This document shows positions 15,809 to 24,397 of a stretch of DNA of 41,430 nt, one piece after another. The notes under the pieces are model-generated. The model was not told where the DNA came from and ran no database searches. It saw only the letters and a list, made by a program, of their open reading frames with translations. The position numbers and the translations under genes are program-made. Source of the stretch: Lysinibacillus capsici (lineage in GTDB: Bacteria; Bacillota; Bacilli; Bacillales_A; Planococcaceae); NCBI RefSeq assembly GCF_003367505.1, contig NZ_PXXX01000023.1, positions 1-41,430 of the forward strand, read 5' to 3'. Positions within the stretch are counted from its first letter, which is position 1; every line of letters begins with the position of its first letter.

Positions 15809-16564
15809 ATGACAAATATTCATGTAACGACAACGTTGGAAACGCCTTATGAAGATCTGAACATTTGTAAGCAACCACGCACAGAAGTTGCCAAGAAAGC
15901 GAAAACAAGAATGGTGGTCGAGTCACTGATCGATCAATTATTAGCAACGAAGCTGATTCGCAATGATCGCTTCTTTGAGCAAATCTTATATAATAAAGAA
16001 ATTATTTGGATACAAAATGGGGATGTGGACGGTCATCTTTTAGCGAAAGCAGCCATAGCAGATGAACTAAAAACAAAGACGAATAGTTTTATGATGTACA
16101 TGCCGACCAATCCGATTGTCTATGAGGTCAACGGAGAAGCGTATCACTTAATTACGCGCATTGATTCTACACGCGCAAAGCCCAACCTCGACCGTCTATC
16201 ATTGGAGCCAAAGCCTGTTTTAAGTGCCGCTCGTGTCAATGACTTATTATGCTCGATTGTCATGCGCTTTTACGAAACATATTTATATGATTTAGCATCT
16301 CATCATGACAAACTCATTGCATTTGTGCAGCAGGAATATGCCCAATTTATTGAAGCGGTGCAAGCGTTAAATGATTATCATTTCAACTGGCATCCACGTG
16401 GCAATGGTCACGAGCTTTTACTGCAATTAATTGATCATCTACAACTATTAAAAAGTCAACCTGGTAAGGTACTAATTGATTTTACGAACAAGCATGACTA
16501 TGTAATAGTTGAACCCGCATATTTGTTGGACAATCCAACAAAGAAAGCTGTCGGTGCACTATAA
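15809..16564 (+). CDS. Hypothetical protein, 251 aa, downstream of B12 riboswitch 1
   Basis: Not recognised. A soluble 251-aa protein with no signal peptide or membrane segment. AAAGGGG precedes ATG at 15809. Features seen are a helical N-terminal third (TEVAKKAKTRMVVESLIDQLLATKLI), a beta-rich middle (NSFMMYMPTNPIVYEVNGEAYHLITRI), then a long helical part with His-rich stretches (YDLASHHDKLIAF, DYHFNWHPRGNGHELLLQLIDHLQLL). It is the only full-length gene between riboswitch 1 and a strong terminator, so it may be expressed when cobalamin is scarce. A role in a B12-independent bypass or in corrinoid use is possible, but there is no direct sign of it. Confidence 0.72.
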   Translation: MTNIHVTTTLETPYEDLNICKQPRTEVAKKAKTRMVVESLIDQLLATKLIRNDRFFEQILYNKEIIWIQNGDVDGHLLAKAAIADELKTKTNSFMMYMPTNPIVYEVNGEAYHLITRIDSTRAKPNLDRLSLEPKPVLSAARVNDLLCSIVMRFYETYLYDLASHHDKLIAFVQQEYAQFIEAVQALNDYHFNWHPRGNGHELLLQLIDHLQLLKSQPGKVLIDFTNKHDYVIVEPAYLLDNPTKKAVGAL

Positions 16565-16567
16565 AAA

Positions 16568-16596
16568 CAAGCCCTCCATTTTTTGGAGGGCTTGTA
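16568..16596. terminator. Intrinsic terminator, probably bidirectional
   Basis: CAAGCCCTCCA pairs perfectly with TGGAGGGCTTG around TTTTT, just after the 251-aa gene and facing the convergent GTPase gene. Confidence 0.8.
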
Positions 16597-16619
16597 ATAT
16601 CTTATGGCAGGGTAGAGAT

Positions 16620-16724
16620 ATATTGATGCCCAAGAAAGAAATACCCGCGCTAGAGCGATGGATACCCGCGGAAGCCGAGGAAATACCCGAAGCGAGCAGG
16701 CTCATCCCATCCTACAGGCAATGC
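16620..16724. repeat. Five 21-bp modular repeats overlapping the 3' end of the GTPase gene
   Basis: Units start at 16620, 16641, 16662, 16683 and 16704, exactly 21 bases apart. The three central units start ATACCCG and two are preceded by GG or GA; outer units are degenerate (ATATTGATGCCC, ATCCCATCC). The last unit covers the stop codon of the minus-strand gene (16712-16714). Period and header resemble the 21-bp GGATA modules at 30676-30968. Confidence 0.65.
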
Positions 16725-18649
16725 ATGGCTGCCTGTGCTTCTTGCCATGGAACCGAATATCCTTTGCCCTTAGCACAAAAGATACTAGAGGAACTATACT
16801 CAGGGTCGGCATTTTTATCGTAGCCAATCTGTGCAATCACATCCTCTGTATTATGGCACACATCATAGCCATCAAATTGGAGTGTGAGTGCACCTTTCCC
16901 ATTTGTATAGGCGGCAAAGGTTGTGCTGTAGCTCATTAAAGTGGCAACAGGTGCACGACCTGTTAGGATAACATCCGTTTCGGATAAAATCGGGTCATCG
17001 AACGAGCCAGCTGCTTGCTGAATGTCAGTCATCATACGACCGATAAAGTCGTTTGAAGCTTTCATTTTAAAGCGATAATAGGGTTCAAGTAGGACATTTT
17101 GTGCCTGCTCCAGCCCCTGACGCAGGGCACGGAAACTGGCTTCACGGAAATCTCCCCCCGATGTATGTTCATTGTGCCCGCGACCTGTTAGAAGTGTAAA
17201 ATGAATATCTGTTACAGGGAAGCCTGTTAGTAGCCCATGATGGTCACGCTCAAACAGGTGCTTTTCAACAAGGCGCTGATTGCCTACAGATAAATGATCG
17301 GCATGACAGGCATTGGTGAAGGTATTACCTGTTCCACGTGGATTTGGCTCCATTAATAAATGAACTTCTGCATAATGCTTGAGGGGCTCGAAATGACCAT
17401 AGCCCGTTACGGTCGTCGCAATGGTTTCCATGTATAAAATTTGCGGCTCACCAAAGGAGACAGCTAATGAAAAACGTGTCATTAATACCTCAGTTAGGAC
17501 CTCCAATTGAATGACACCCATAATATGCACATGGATTTCCTGAAATTTTTCCTGCCAGACCACACGCAAGGACGGCTCTTCTGCTTCGAGTAAACGGAAA
17601 ATCTGTAGCACTTCCTTGATATGCTGATCACCCTCATATTGAACCTTTGCCTGTAAGGTTGGGACAAGCTCATAGGGCTGTGATAGCATCGTTGTACCGA
17701 TTCGATCCCCAATGTTTGCCTGGCTCAGTCCTTTGATAGCGAAAATTTCTCCTGCCTCTACCTGTTGAACGGTCTCAAAGCGACTGCCGTTATAAAGGCG
17801 AATTTCGGTCACTTTTTCTGTTACTTCGTCAAATGAAAATTCATCTCGTACATGCAATGAGCCCTTGGTTGCCTTCATAAAGGTTAAACGCTGGTGACCA
17901 TCATGACGAATCTTAAAAACCTCGCCCTCAAATGGGGCATCCTTGTCAAAATGGGTAGCCGTTAACAGCGGGAGCTGGTCAAGAAATTCCTGAATGCCCT
18001 CATCCTTTAAGGCCGAGCCAGCAAAGCAAGGGAAGGCACCTTCATTTTTAATCATTTCCTTTAATTGAGCAAGACACTGTTCATGCTCCAATGACTCATT
18101 TAGAAAGGCATCAAGCAATTTTTCGTCGCGCTCCGCCAGCCATTCCATAATATTATTTGATACATAGTTTGCTCGCAGTGGCTCATCGATGAACAATACA
18201 TGCTGAGAGCAATCTTTGCGAAGCTGGCTGATGACGGCCTTCATATTGGCACCCTCACGATCCATTTTGTTGATAAAGAAGAAGGTAGGGACATGGTATT
18301 GACGTAAAAGTTGCCACACTGTTTCTGTATGGCCCTGTATCCCTTCGACAGCGCTAATGATAATAATGGCATAATCCATCACACGAATGGCACGCTCCAT
18401 CTCAGGGGAGAAATCGACATGCCCTGGCGTATCAATCAATGTGTATGTATCATCGCCAATATTCATGCGCCCTTGCTCGGCAAATATCGTAATGCCCCGT
18501 CTGCGCTCTAGCTCATGATGATCAAGAAAGGTATCCTGATGATCAACACGCCCCCGTGCTTGAATACTATTTGTATGAAAAAGCACTTGCTCAGAGAAGG
18601 TCGTTTTTCCTGCATCCACGTGCGCAAGTACACCGATCGTTTTGTACAT
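16712..18649 (-). CDS. TetM/EF-G-like ribosomal protection GTPase
   Basis: A 645-aa translational GTPase of the Tet ribosomal protection type. G motifs are intact: AHVDAGKTT (9-17), RRRGIT, DTPGH, NKMD and GSALK. It lacks the EF-G G' insert and continues with domain II, III and IV-like parts. The C-terminal region has SSSSIFCAKGKGYSVPW, the SxFCxxGxGxxVPW pattern of this family. Such proteins bind the ribosomal A site and dislodge tetracycline, but chromosomal relatives in Bacillales have often not been tested, so resistance cannot be claimed. ATG at 18649 has GAGG 8 bases ahead. No mobile element flanks it, and its base use is like its neighbours, so it looks resident. Confidence 0.85.
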   Translation of the reverse strand: MYKTIGVLAHVDAGKTTFSEQVLFHTNSIQARGRVDHQDTFLDHHELERRRGITIFAEQGRMNIGDDTYTLIDTPGHVDFSPEMERAIRVMDYAIIIISAVEGIQGHTETVWQLLRQYHVPTFFFINKMDREGANMKAVISQLRKDCSQHVLFIDEPLRANYVSNNIMEWLAERDEKLLDAFLNESLEHEQCLAQLKEMIKNEGAFPCFAGSALKDEGIQEFLDQLPLLTATHFDKDAPFEGEVFKIRHDGHQRLTFMKATKGSLHVRDEFSFDEVTEKVTEIRLYNGSRFETVQQVEAGEIFAIKGLSQANIGDRIGTTMLSQPYELVPTLQAKVQYEGDQHIKEVLQIFRLLEAEEPSLRVVWQEKFQEIHVHIMGVIQLEVLTEVLMTRFSLAVSFGEPQILYMETIATTVTGYGHFEPLKHYAEVHLLMEPNPRGTGNTFTNACHADHLSVGNQRLVEKHLFERDHHGLLTGFPVTDIHFTLLTGRGHNEHTSGGDFREASFRALRQGLEQAQNVLLEPYYRFKMKASNDFIGRMMTDIQQAAGSFDDPILSETDVILTGRAPVATLMSYSTTFAAYTNGKGALTLQFDGYDVCHNTEDVIAQIGYDKNADPEYSSSSIFCAKGKGYSVPWQEAQAAMHCL

Positions 18650-18842
18650 AAGAAATCCTCGTTTCTATAGAATGCTATCTTTTTATTGTAACAGAATACT
18701 AGCTTCTATATTTCTTGTAAAATAGTTCGTCTTTATGTCGAAATAGTGCTAATATAATGATGATTATACTTTTAGTGTCATACTACTGATTGCGCGATAA
18801 ATTTTCTTCTGCTAGTCTATCAATAGTATTGACCATTATAGA

Positions 18843-19008
18843 ACGTATTGGTGCAAATGGCATTTGTCATTTGCTTAAAAGGGAAATCGGTGCAATTCCG
18901 ATGCTGTCCCGCAACTGTAAATGGGGAGTCTATACAGCATGCCACTGTAGTGAAACTATGGGAAGGCGTATAGATGATGAACCTAAGCCAGGATACCTGC
19001 CAGTATGT
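18843..19008 (+). ncRNA. Cobalamin (B12) riboswitch 2
   Basis: A 9-bp P1 forms between ACGTATTGG (18843-18851) and CCAGTATGT (19000-19008). Core parts are TTTGCTTAAAAGGGAAATCGG, GGTGCAATTCCGAT, CTGTCCCGCAACTGTAA and AAGCCAGGATACCTGCC. A segment AACCACGAGGATGGGG follows, matching in layout the AACCTACGAGGAATAGG after riboswitch 1, so the two may share the kissing-loop/platform hairpin. A terminator at 19078-19107 lies before the lipoprotein gene and is the likely switch. Confidence 0.93.
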
Positions 19009-19077
19009 ATTTTTTGACTAAGAACCACGAGGATGGGGATAGTGATGAAGGTAATGATACCGTTATTTCACTATGCT

Positions 19078-19107
19078 ACTCTCTTGGCGACAAGAGGGGT
19101 TTTTTTA
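19078..19107 (+). terminator. Riboswitch-controlled intrinsic terminator
   Basis: CTCTCTTG pairs with CAAGAGGG around GCGA, followed by eight T residues (19100-19107). It lies 70 bases after riboswitch 2 and 75 bases before the lipoprotein gene, the usual place for a transcriptional off-switch. Confidence 0.8.
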
Positions 19108-19182
19108 TGCCCTTCCAACTACCTTAGTAGTAAAGAAGTCTCTGATTTCTTTCTATATTTTAACAGCAAAGGAGAAAAGGAC

Positions 19183-20175
19183 ATGAAGAAATGGAAAAGT
19201 ATATGGCTGATGATGATCATTGCCTTGGTCGCTGTTTTAGGGGCTTGTAACGCAAAGGACAAAACGGAATCAGCTGCACAAGGTGAAAAGGTTGAGCCAT
19301 CTGAGGCGGCAGCAGCAGTAACCATTGAAAATAATGACACAACTCAAACATATACGGAAGCACCAACAAAAGCGATTAGCTTAAATCAACATGTGACAGA
19401 AATTATGCTTGCACTTGGTTTAGAGGATTCTATGGTAGGGACAGCTTACTTAGATGATAAAATCTATGAACCACTGCAAGAGGCATACGATAAGGTCCCT
19501 GTTCTTTCCGATCAATACCCAACGAAGGAGCAAGTCATCGATGCCGAGGCAGATTTCCTATATGCTGGCTGGAAAAGTGGCTTTGGCGAAAAGGGTGTAG
19601 GCACACCAGAAGAGCTTGAAGAATTAGGCATCCATACGTATTTACATACGGCTTCCAACATGACAAAGCCAACAATAGAGGATATTTTCACTGATATTCG
19701 CAATATCGCGAAGATTTTCCGTATTGAGGATCGTGGCGAAGCTTTAATTGAGCAAATGACGAAAGATGTAGAGGCAGTACAAGCTAAATTACCAAAAGAT
19801 AGCGAAAAATTACGTGTTCTTGTGTTTGATAGCGGTGAAAAGGATGTATTTACAGCTGGTCAAAACTTTATGAATGAGCTTGTGACAATCGCGGGTGGAC
19901 AAAATATCTTTGGTGATGTGGAATCAGGCTGGACAACTGTGTCGAAGGAAGATGCAGTAGACCGCAACCCAGAGGTAGTTGTCGTGATTGATTACGGTGA
20001 AACAACGGCAGACCAAAAGATCCAATTCTTAAAAAATGATCCAGCCTTAAAGGAGATGGAAGCGGTCAAAAATGAGCGCTTTGTCATCCTGCCACTTTCA
20101 GCAGCGTCTGAAGGGGTTCGTGCGGCAGAGGCCATTGAAATTTTAGCAAAGGGCTTCTATCCTGAAAACTTTTAA
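19183..20175 (+). CDS. Cobalamin/iron-siderophore-type ABC transporter substrate-binding lipoprotein
   Basis: A 330-aa lipoprotein: MKKWKSIWLMMIIALVAVLGAC gives a type II signal with lipobox LGAC (Cys22). The body is a PF01497-like two-lobe binding protein with KAISLNQHVTEIMLALGLEDSMVGTAY, a long connecting helix, and KNERFVILPLS near the end. Control by a B12 riboswitch argues for a corrinoid or related ligand (BtuF-like). No permease or ATPase gene lies beside it, so it must share a transporter encoded elsewhere. ATG at 19183 is preceded by AAAGGAG. The frame stays open upstream to 19033, through the terminator hairpin; that part is unlikely to be translated. Confidence 0.85.
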   Translation: MKKWKSIWLMMIIALVAVLGACNAKDKTESAAQGEKVEPSEAAAAVTIENNDTTQTYTEAPTKAISLNQHVTEIMLALGLEDSMVGTAYLDDKIYEPLQEAYDKVPVLSDQYPTKEQVIDAEADFLYAGWKSGFGEKGVGTPEELEELGIHTYLHTASNMTKPTIEDIFTDIRNIAKIFRIEDRGEALIEQMTKDVEAVQAKLPKDSEKLRVLVFDSGEKDVFTAGQNFMNELVTIAGGQNIFGDVESGWTTVSKEDAVDRNPEVVVVIDYGETTADQKIQFLKNDPALKEMEAVKNERFVILPLSAASEGVRAAEAIEILAKGFYPENF

Positions 20176-20182
20176 TCCATTC

Positions 20183-20211
20183 GAGCTAGCGTTTTTGCTA
20201 GCTCCTTTTTT
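20183..20211 (+). terminator. Intrinsic terminator after the lipoprotein gene
   Basis: GAGCTAGC pairs perfectly with GCTAGCTC around GTTTTT, followed by CCTTTTTTAT. It would reduce, or separate, transcription of the next gene. Confidence 0.8.
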
Positions 20212-20227
20212 ATAAGGAGCGATAAAA

Positions 20228-20905
20228 ATGAACGCATTTCAAAAAAATGTACCAGATCAAACATTTGAAACACTGAACCGTCATGGTGAGTTTACCCGTC
20301 TAGCCGTTAGCCCTGGCATTATTAATAAGCATTATACTCCTGCACAATTCCAAAAAATAGCCGAAATTGCTGGCGAAAAGGGGGCGATAAAATATTCTGC
20401 TTCCTATAGTATACTCGTATCCATACCAACGTGCGATGCCACGGAAGCGGTGCAAGCCTTACAGGAAGCAGGTCTTTATGTTGCTCCCTCTGGTTCAATC
20501 ATAGCCATGAAGGCCTGCGATTTTTGTGATGGGGAGAAAATGGAGGCTGCTCCGATAACCGAACAGCTCTATCATGCCATAGAGGGGATGAAGGTACCTG
20601 CAAGAGTGCGTGTCAATATTAATGGCTGTGCATCAGCTTGCTACAATGCAGTCTATGATGATATTGGACTCGTTTACCAACAAGAAAGCTTTGATGTCTA
20701 TTTAGGGGCAATACCAATGGGAGCAAAGGCACAGGCTGGCACGTTATTCGCTAAGAGGGTAGACGTCACACAAATTGAAGATTTTTTACTGCACCTGATA
20801 AACCTTTATAAGGAGCATGCTCGCCCAAATGAGCCCTTTTATAAATTTTATCGCAGAACAAAGTCAGCAGAATATTGGGAACTAGTAAAAAATTCAATTA
20901 AATAG
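20228..20905 (+). CDS. Nitrite/sulfite reductase-like Fe-S protein, half-size
   Basis: A 225-aa protein matching one ferredoxin-like half-domain plus the 4Fe-4S/siroheme half of the nitrite and sulfite reductase family. Residues 15-90 are the half-domain (EFTRLAVSPGIINKHYTPAQFQKIAEIA). Residues 97-138 carry the cluster cysteines Cys97, Cys100, Cys134 and Cys138 (KACDFC, then NGCASAC), followed by YDDIGLVYQ and YLGAIPMGAKAQAG. Full enzymes contain two such units and a C-x5-C first pair; here the first pair is C-x2-C. Similar short domains occur in anaerobic cobalamin synthesis proteins. Its place behind a B12-regulated lipoprotein suggests a corrinoid or siroheme-related redox role rather than nitrite reduction. 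AAGGAGCG precedes the ATG. Confidence 0.75.
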   Translation: MNAFQKNVPDQTFETLNRHGEFTRLAVSPGIINKHYTPAQFQKIAEIAGEKGAIKYSASYSILVSIPTCDATEAVQALQEAGLYVAPSGSIIAMKACDFCDGEKMEAAPITEQLYHAIEGMKVPARVRVNINGCASACYNAVYDDIGLVYQQESFDVYLGAIPMGAKAQAGTLFAKRVDVTQIEDFLLHLINLYKEHARPNEPFYKFYRRTKSAEYWELVKNSIK

Positions 20906-20975
20906 AGGAATATTACTTAGGGTGTCGAAGTATTGTAGTAAGGCACAGAAAATTACAATACAAAGGAGCAAGAAC

Positions 20976-22964
20976 ATGACATCGAAACAAGGGATTCAAC
21001 CAGAAGATCTTTATCACTTAAAATCAGTAGCAGATCCACAGCTTTCACCAGATGGGACAGAGGTAGTTTATGTAGAGACTCGTATGGACGAGAAGAAAAA
21101 TGACTATATATCGAATTTGTTTTACATAAACTTGAAGAACAAAACACCACAGCAATGGACATTTGGTGAAGATAGAACGAGTTCCCCTGTTTGGTCACCA
21201 GATGGCAGTCAAATTGCATTTTTGTCAACGAGAACAGGTAAGTCGCAAATTTATGTTCTTTCGAAAGCAGGTGGAGAGGCAAAACAGGTGACACATTGTA
21301 AAAATGGAGCGACCTCCCCTGTCTGGTCACCATGTGGCAAGAAAATTGCTTTTTCAGTCGTGCTAGGGAAAGATGAAACCATCCTAGATAAAGCGGAGGA
21401 TGAGAAGAAAAAGGATAAAGAACTAAAGCCACTAGAAATCGAGAAAATGAAACACAAATCGGATGCTGGTGGATTTATTGATATGGAGCAGTTTACCCAT
21501 ATTGCCATTGTCAATGTGGCATCAGGAGAGCTAGAACAAGTGACAGAAGGCAAAGAGTACTGCCATCTGGGTACTTGGTCGCCAGATGGCAAATACCTTA
21601 CGTACTTAGCGGATAAAGCGGAGGATTTAGATTTCTCATTTAATGTGGATATCTATTTATTGGAGTTAGAATCTAAGCAGAGTCACAAGCTAACAGAAGG
21701 TTCGGGTGCATATTACCAAACAGCTTGGTCTCCGAATAGTCGCTATCTTTCTTTTGTAGGTGGAGAACGTGAATTTGAAAATGCCACACAAGCAAAGCTT
21801 TGGATTTATGACATGGAGCAAAAACTACTAAACTGTGTAACAAGTGAATTTGATGCGCCTGTTGGTGATTATGTCATCGGTGATTTCCTGCAAGGTGTAG
21901 CGTCACCACGTGTGCAATGGATGAATGATAATCATAGCTTCTACTTCCAAGTCACAGATCACGGCAATGCGGCGATTTATTACGGAAATGTAGATGGCGA
22001 AATTTACCCAGCTATCCATGATGATCAATATGTCTATGGCTTCTCACTTGATGCGCAAAATGATCAGGCTATTGCGGCTATTAGCACAACGACCAATCCA
22101 GGCGATCTGTTTTATGTGAACCTAAAAACAGGTGACAAAGAACAGTTGACGTCCATTAATGAAGATTTTTTAAAAACCAAAACATTAGCTGTTCCCGAGA
22201 GTATCGAATTTGAAGGTGCAGAAGGCTGGAAGGTCAATGGCTGGATTATGAGGCCAGTTGGCTATGAAGCAGGGAAGAAGTATCCTCTCATTCTTGAAAT
22301 CCATGGTGGTCCGCATGCAATGTATGGCAATACCTACTTTAATGAATTCCAAATCCTTGCTGCACAAGGCTTTGCAGTGCTTTATACTAATCCGCGTGGT
22401 AGTCATGGCTATGGCCAAAAATTTGTGGATGCAGTACGTGGCGATTATGGTGGTAATGATTATGCAGACTTAATGGCAGCGGTAGACTACGCTCTGGAGC
22501 ACTATGATTTTATTGATCAAGATCGTCTAGGTGTAACTGGTGGAAGCTACGGTGGTTTTATGACCAACTGGATTGTGGGCCATACAAATCGCTTTAAAGC
22601 AGCTGTGACGCAGCGCTCCATTTCGAACTGGATTAGCTTTGCTGGTGTCAGTGATATCGGCTATTACTTTACAGACTGGCAAATTCAAGCAGGACTCGAT
22701 GATATAGAGAAGCTATGGCATCATTCGCCACTGAAGTATGTAGACAAAGTGGAGACACCATTATTGATTTTACATGGTGAAAAAGACTATCGTTGTCCAA
22801 TTGAGCAGGCAGAGCAATTGTTTATCGCCTTAAAATATCGTAAAAAACAAACAAAATTCGTGCGTTTCCCTGAGGCGAATCATGAACTTTCAAGAAGTGG
22901 AAAGCCTACATTACGAATTAATCGACTTGAATATATCCGTGATTGGTTTGTGAAATATCTATAA
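20976..22964 (+). CDS. S9-family prolyl oligopeptidase / acylaminoacyl-peptidase-like
   Basis: A 662-aa cytosolic serine peptidase. Residues 1-400 form a WD40-like beta-propeller with repeated WSPDGxxIAF or LSPDG motifs. Residues about 410-662 are the alpha/beta-hydrolase domain: HGGPHAMYG (oxyanion region), nucleophile Ser at about 524 in GGSYGGFM, Asp in HGEKDYRCP and His in EANHELSR. Such enzymes remove N-terminal residues or acylated residues from short peptides. ATG at 20976 was chosen because AAAGGAG lies just ahead; the frame runs open to 20922 without a site. A strong terminator follows, so it is probably a single-gene unit. Confidence 0.92.
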   Translation: MTSKQGIQPEDLYHLKSVADPQLSPDGTEVVYVETRMDEKKNDYISNLFYINLKNKTPQQWTFGEDRTSSPVWSPDGSQIAFLSTRTGKSQIYVLSKAGGEAKQVTHCKNGATSPVWSPCGKKIAFSVVLGKDETILDKAEDEKKKDKELKPLEIEKMKHKSDAGGFIDMEQFTHIAIVNVASGELEQVTEGKEYCHLGTWSPDGKYLTYLADKAEDLDFSFNVDIYLLELESKQSHKLTEGSGAYYQTAWSPNSRYLSFVGGEREFENATQAKLWIYDMEQKLLNCVTSEFDAPVGDYVIGDFLQGVASPRVQWMNDNHSFYFQVTDHGNAAIYYGNVDGEIYPAIHDDQYVYGFSLDAQNDQAIAAISTTTNPGDLFYVNLKTGDKEQLTSINEDFLKTKTLAVPESIEFEGAEGWKVNGWIMRPVGYEAGKKYPLILEIHGGPHAMYGNTYFNEFQILAAQGFAVLYTNPRGSHGYGQKFVDAVRGDYGGNDYADLMAAVDYALEHYDFIDQDRLGVTGGSYGGFMTNWIVGHTNRFKAAVTQRSISNWISFAGVSDIGYYFTDWQIQAGLDDIEKLWHHSPLKYVDKVETPLLILHGEKDYRCPIEQAEQLFIALKYRKKQTKFVRFPEANHELSRSGKPTLRINRLEYIRDWFVKYL

Positions 22965-22969
22965 TCGGG

Positions 22970-23006
22970 TGGCCTAAGAAGAGAACATCTTCTTAGGCTA
23001 CTTTTA
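22970..23006 (+). terminator. Intrinsic terminator after the S9 peptidase gene
   Basis: GCCTAAGAAG (22972-22981) pairs with CTTCTTAGGC (22989-22998), followed by TACTTTTA. The remaining stretch to 23100 holds no gene. Confidence 0.75.
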
Positions 23007-23102
23007 ATAGAAAGGCTCTGTTTGTTTATAACGTTTCAATCTTTTGGAACCTTTATTGTAGAGGTACCGAACCTCCTTAGGTAGAATCAACTTTTCCTTA
23101 CA

Positions 23103-23131
23103 TAAAAAGAATCACACCTTGGTGTGATTCT
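23103..23131 (-). terminator. Intrinsic terminator after the rRNA methyltransferase gene
   Basis: AGAATCACACC and GGTGTGATTCT form an 11-bp perfect stem with a 2-base centre; on the minus strand it is followed by TTTTTATG. It lies just past the stop at 23139. Confidence 0.82.
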
Positions 23132-23138
23132 CGATTGG

Positions 23139-24335
23139 TTAGTCGATTTTCTGGATGAACACGACCTTCAGATAATTAAATTCAGGGTATTCACGTGGTA
23201 CACGGAAATCCTTCGGTAAACCGTATTCCTCGACAATTTTATAGCGTGTACGAGTCTCTTTAAAGGCTTGGTCAATAAAGCCTTTGAACTTTTTCATGCC
23301 AAAGCTGGCATTATTTGTGGAAGCCACAATGATGCCGTTTTTAGCGGTAATGGCAATCGTGTCCTTTAGTAATTTAGGGTAGTCCTTTGCCGTTGAAAAG
23401 GTCATTTGCTTCGTACGTGCAAAGCTAGGTGGGTCTAATACGACAAGGTCAAACTGTAAAGCATGGCGCTGTGCATATTTAAAATAATGGAAGACATCCA
23501 TGACTTTTATATCCTGTGCCTCATAATCAATATGATTGACACTAAATTGCTCAATCGTTTTGGCTAAACTACGCTTTGCCACATCTACACTCGTTGTCTT
23601 GATGGCTCCTCCTAGAGCGGCAGCCACAGAAAATGCTCCTGTATAGGAAAACGTATTCAGCATGTCTGTGTTGTTGGCATAACGCTCTCGAATAGCCAAT
23701 CGTACCTCACGTTGATCGAGGAAAATCCCTGTCATGGCGCCATCGTTTAAATGCACCGCATAGGTCATACCATTTTCCTTCACCATAATAGGAAATTCTC
23801 CTGGCGTGCCCATTACAAAATCATCTTGCTCGATATATTGTCCTTTGCTATCAAAGCGTTTTTTCTCATAAATCGCTTGGTAGTCTACTGTCTCAGCAAG
23901 AGCCTCATACACGACTTCTTTAAATGAATAAATGCCCTCACTATACCAGCTTACCATGTAGTAGCTGTTAAAAAAATCAATCGTAAGACCGCCTATGCCA
24001 TCTCCTTCACCATTAAACACACGAAAGGCTGTTGTGTTTTCATTGCTAAAAAATGCAGCACGATTGTCGATGGCTTTTTTGAATTTTTTTATAAAAAAAG
24101 TTTTATCAATTGTTTCATTCGCATCGGTCGTTAGCACCCAGCCAATCCCTTTGTTTTGGATGCCGTAGTAACCTGTTCCAATAAAACGGTTATGATGATC
24201 CATGAGTCTGAGGAGTGTTCCTTGCTCAGCAGGTAAACGTCGTGCATCAACCGCATCTTTTGAAATAAGTGGGAAGCCTTTTTTTAATTGATCAGAAAAG
24301 GGCTGTTGTATTTGTAGAGCTATTGTTTGTGTCAT
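23139..24335 (-). CDS. rlmI: Class I SAM-dependent rRNA methyltransferase, RlmI-like
   Basis: A 398-aa protein. Residues about 1-75 are a PUA-like RNA-binding domain (LKKGFPLISKDAVDARRLPAEQG, then GTGYYGIQNKGIGWVL). After the EEHD-type connecting domain (DGIGGLTIDFFNSYYMVSWYSEG) comes the Rossmann methyltransferase with motif I NTFSYTGAFSVAAALGGA, the acidic TTSVDVAKRSL, and motif IV LDPPSFART. E. coli RlmI makes m5C1962 in 23S rRNA; the same target is inferred here. ATG at 24335 was preferred to 24395 because AAAGGATG lies ahead of it. It is probably co-transcribed with the upstream hydrolase gene, 62 bases away. Confidence 0.88.
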   Translation of the reverse strand: MTQTIALQIQQPFSDQLKKGFPLISKDAVDARRLPAEQGTLLRLMDHHNRFIGTGYYGIQNKGIGWVLTTDANETIDKTFFIKKFKKAIDNRAAFFSNENTTAFRVFNGEGDGIGGLTIDFFNSYYMVSWYSEGIYSFKEVVYEALAETVDYQAIYEKKRFDSKGQYIEQDDFVMGTPGEFPIMVKENGMTYAVHLNDGAMTGIFLDQREVRLAIRERYANNTDMLNTFSYTGAFSVAAALGGAIKTTSVDVAKRSLAKTIEQFSVNHIDYEAQDIKVMDVFHYFKYAQRHALQFDLVVLDPPSFARTKQMTFSTAKDYPKLLKDTIAITAKNGIIVASTNNASFGMKKFKGFIDQAFKETRTRYKIVEEYGLPKDFRVPREYPEFNYLKVVFIQKID

Positions 24336-24397
24336 AGTGTCATCCTTTAAAAAACGTTTTGCTCTATTATCGCACTGTTTGCGCGGGATAGCCAAAC

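Noticed and set aside
16509..16823. 104-codon ORF reading through the 21-bp repeats
   Set aside because: It overlaps two convergent real genes and a terminator; the 21-base period keeps the frame open by itself.
19033..19182. N-terminal extension of the binding lipoprotein
   Set aside because: The frame is open, but it spans the riboswitch terminator and would bury the lipoprotein signal 50 residues inside; ATG 19183 has its own AAAGGAG.
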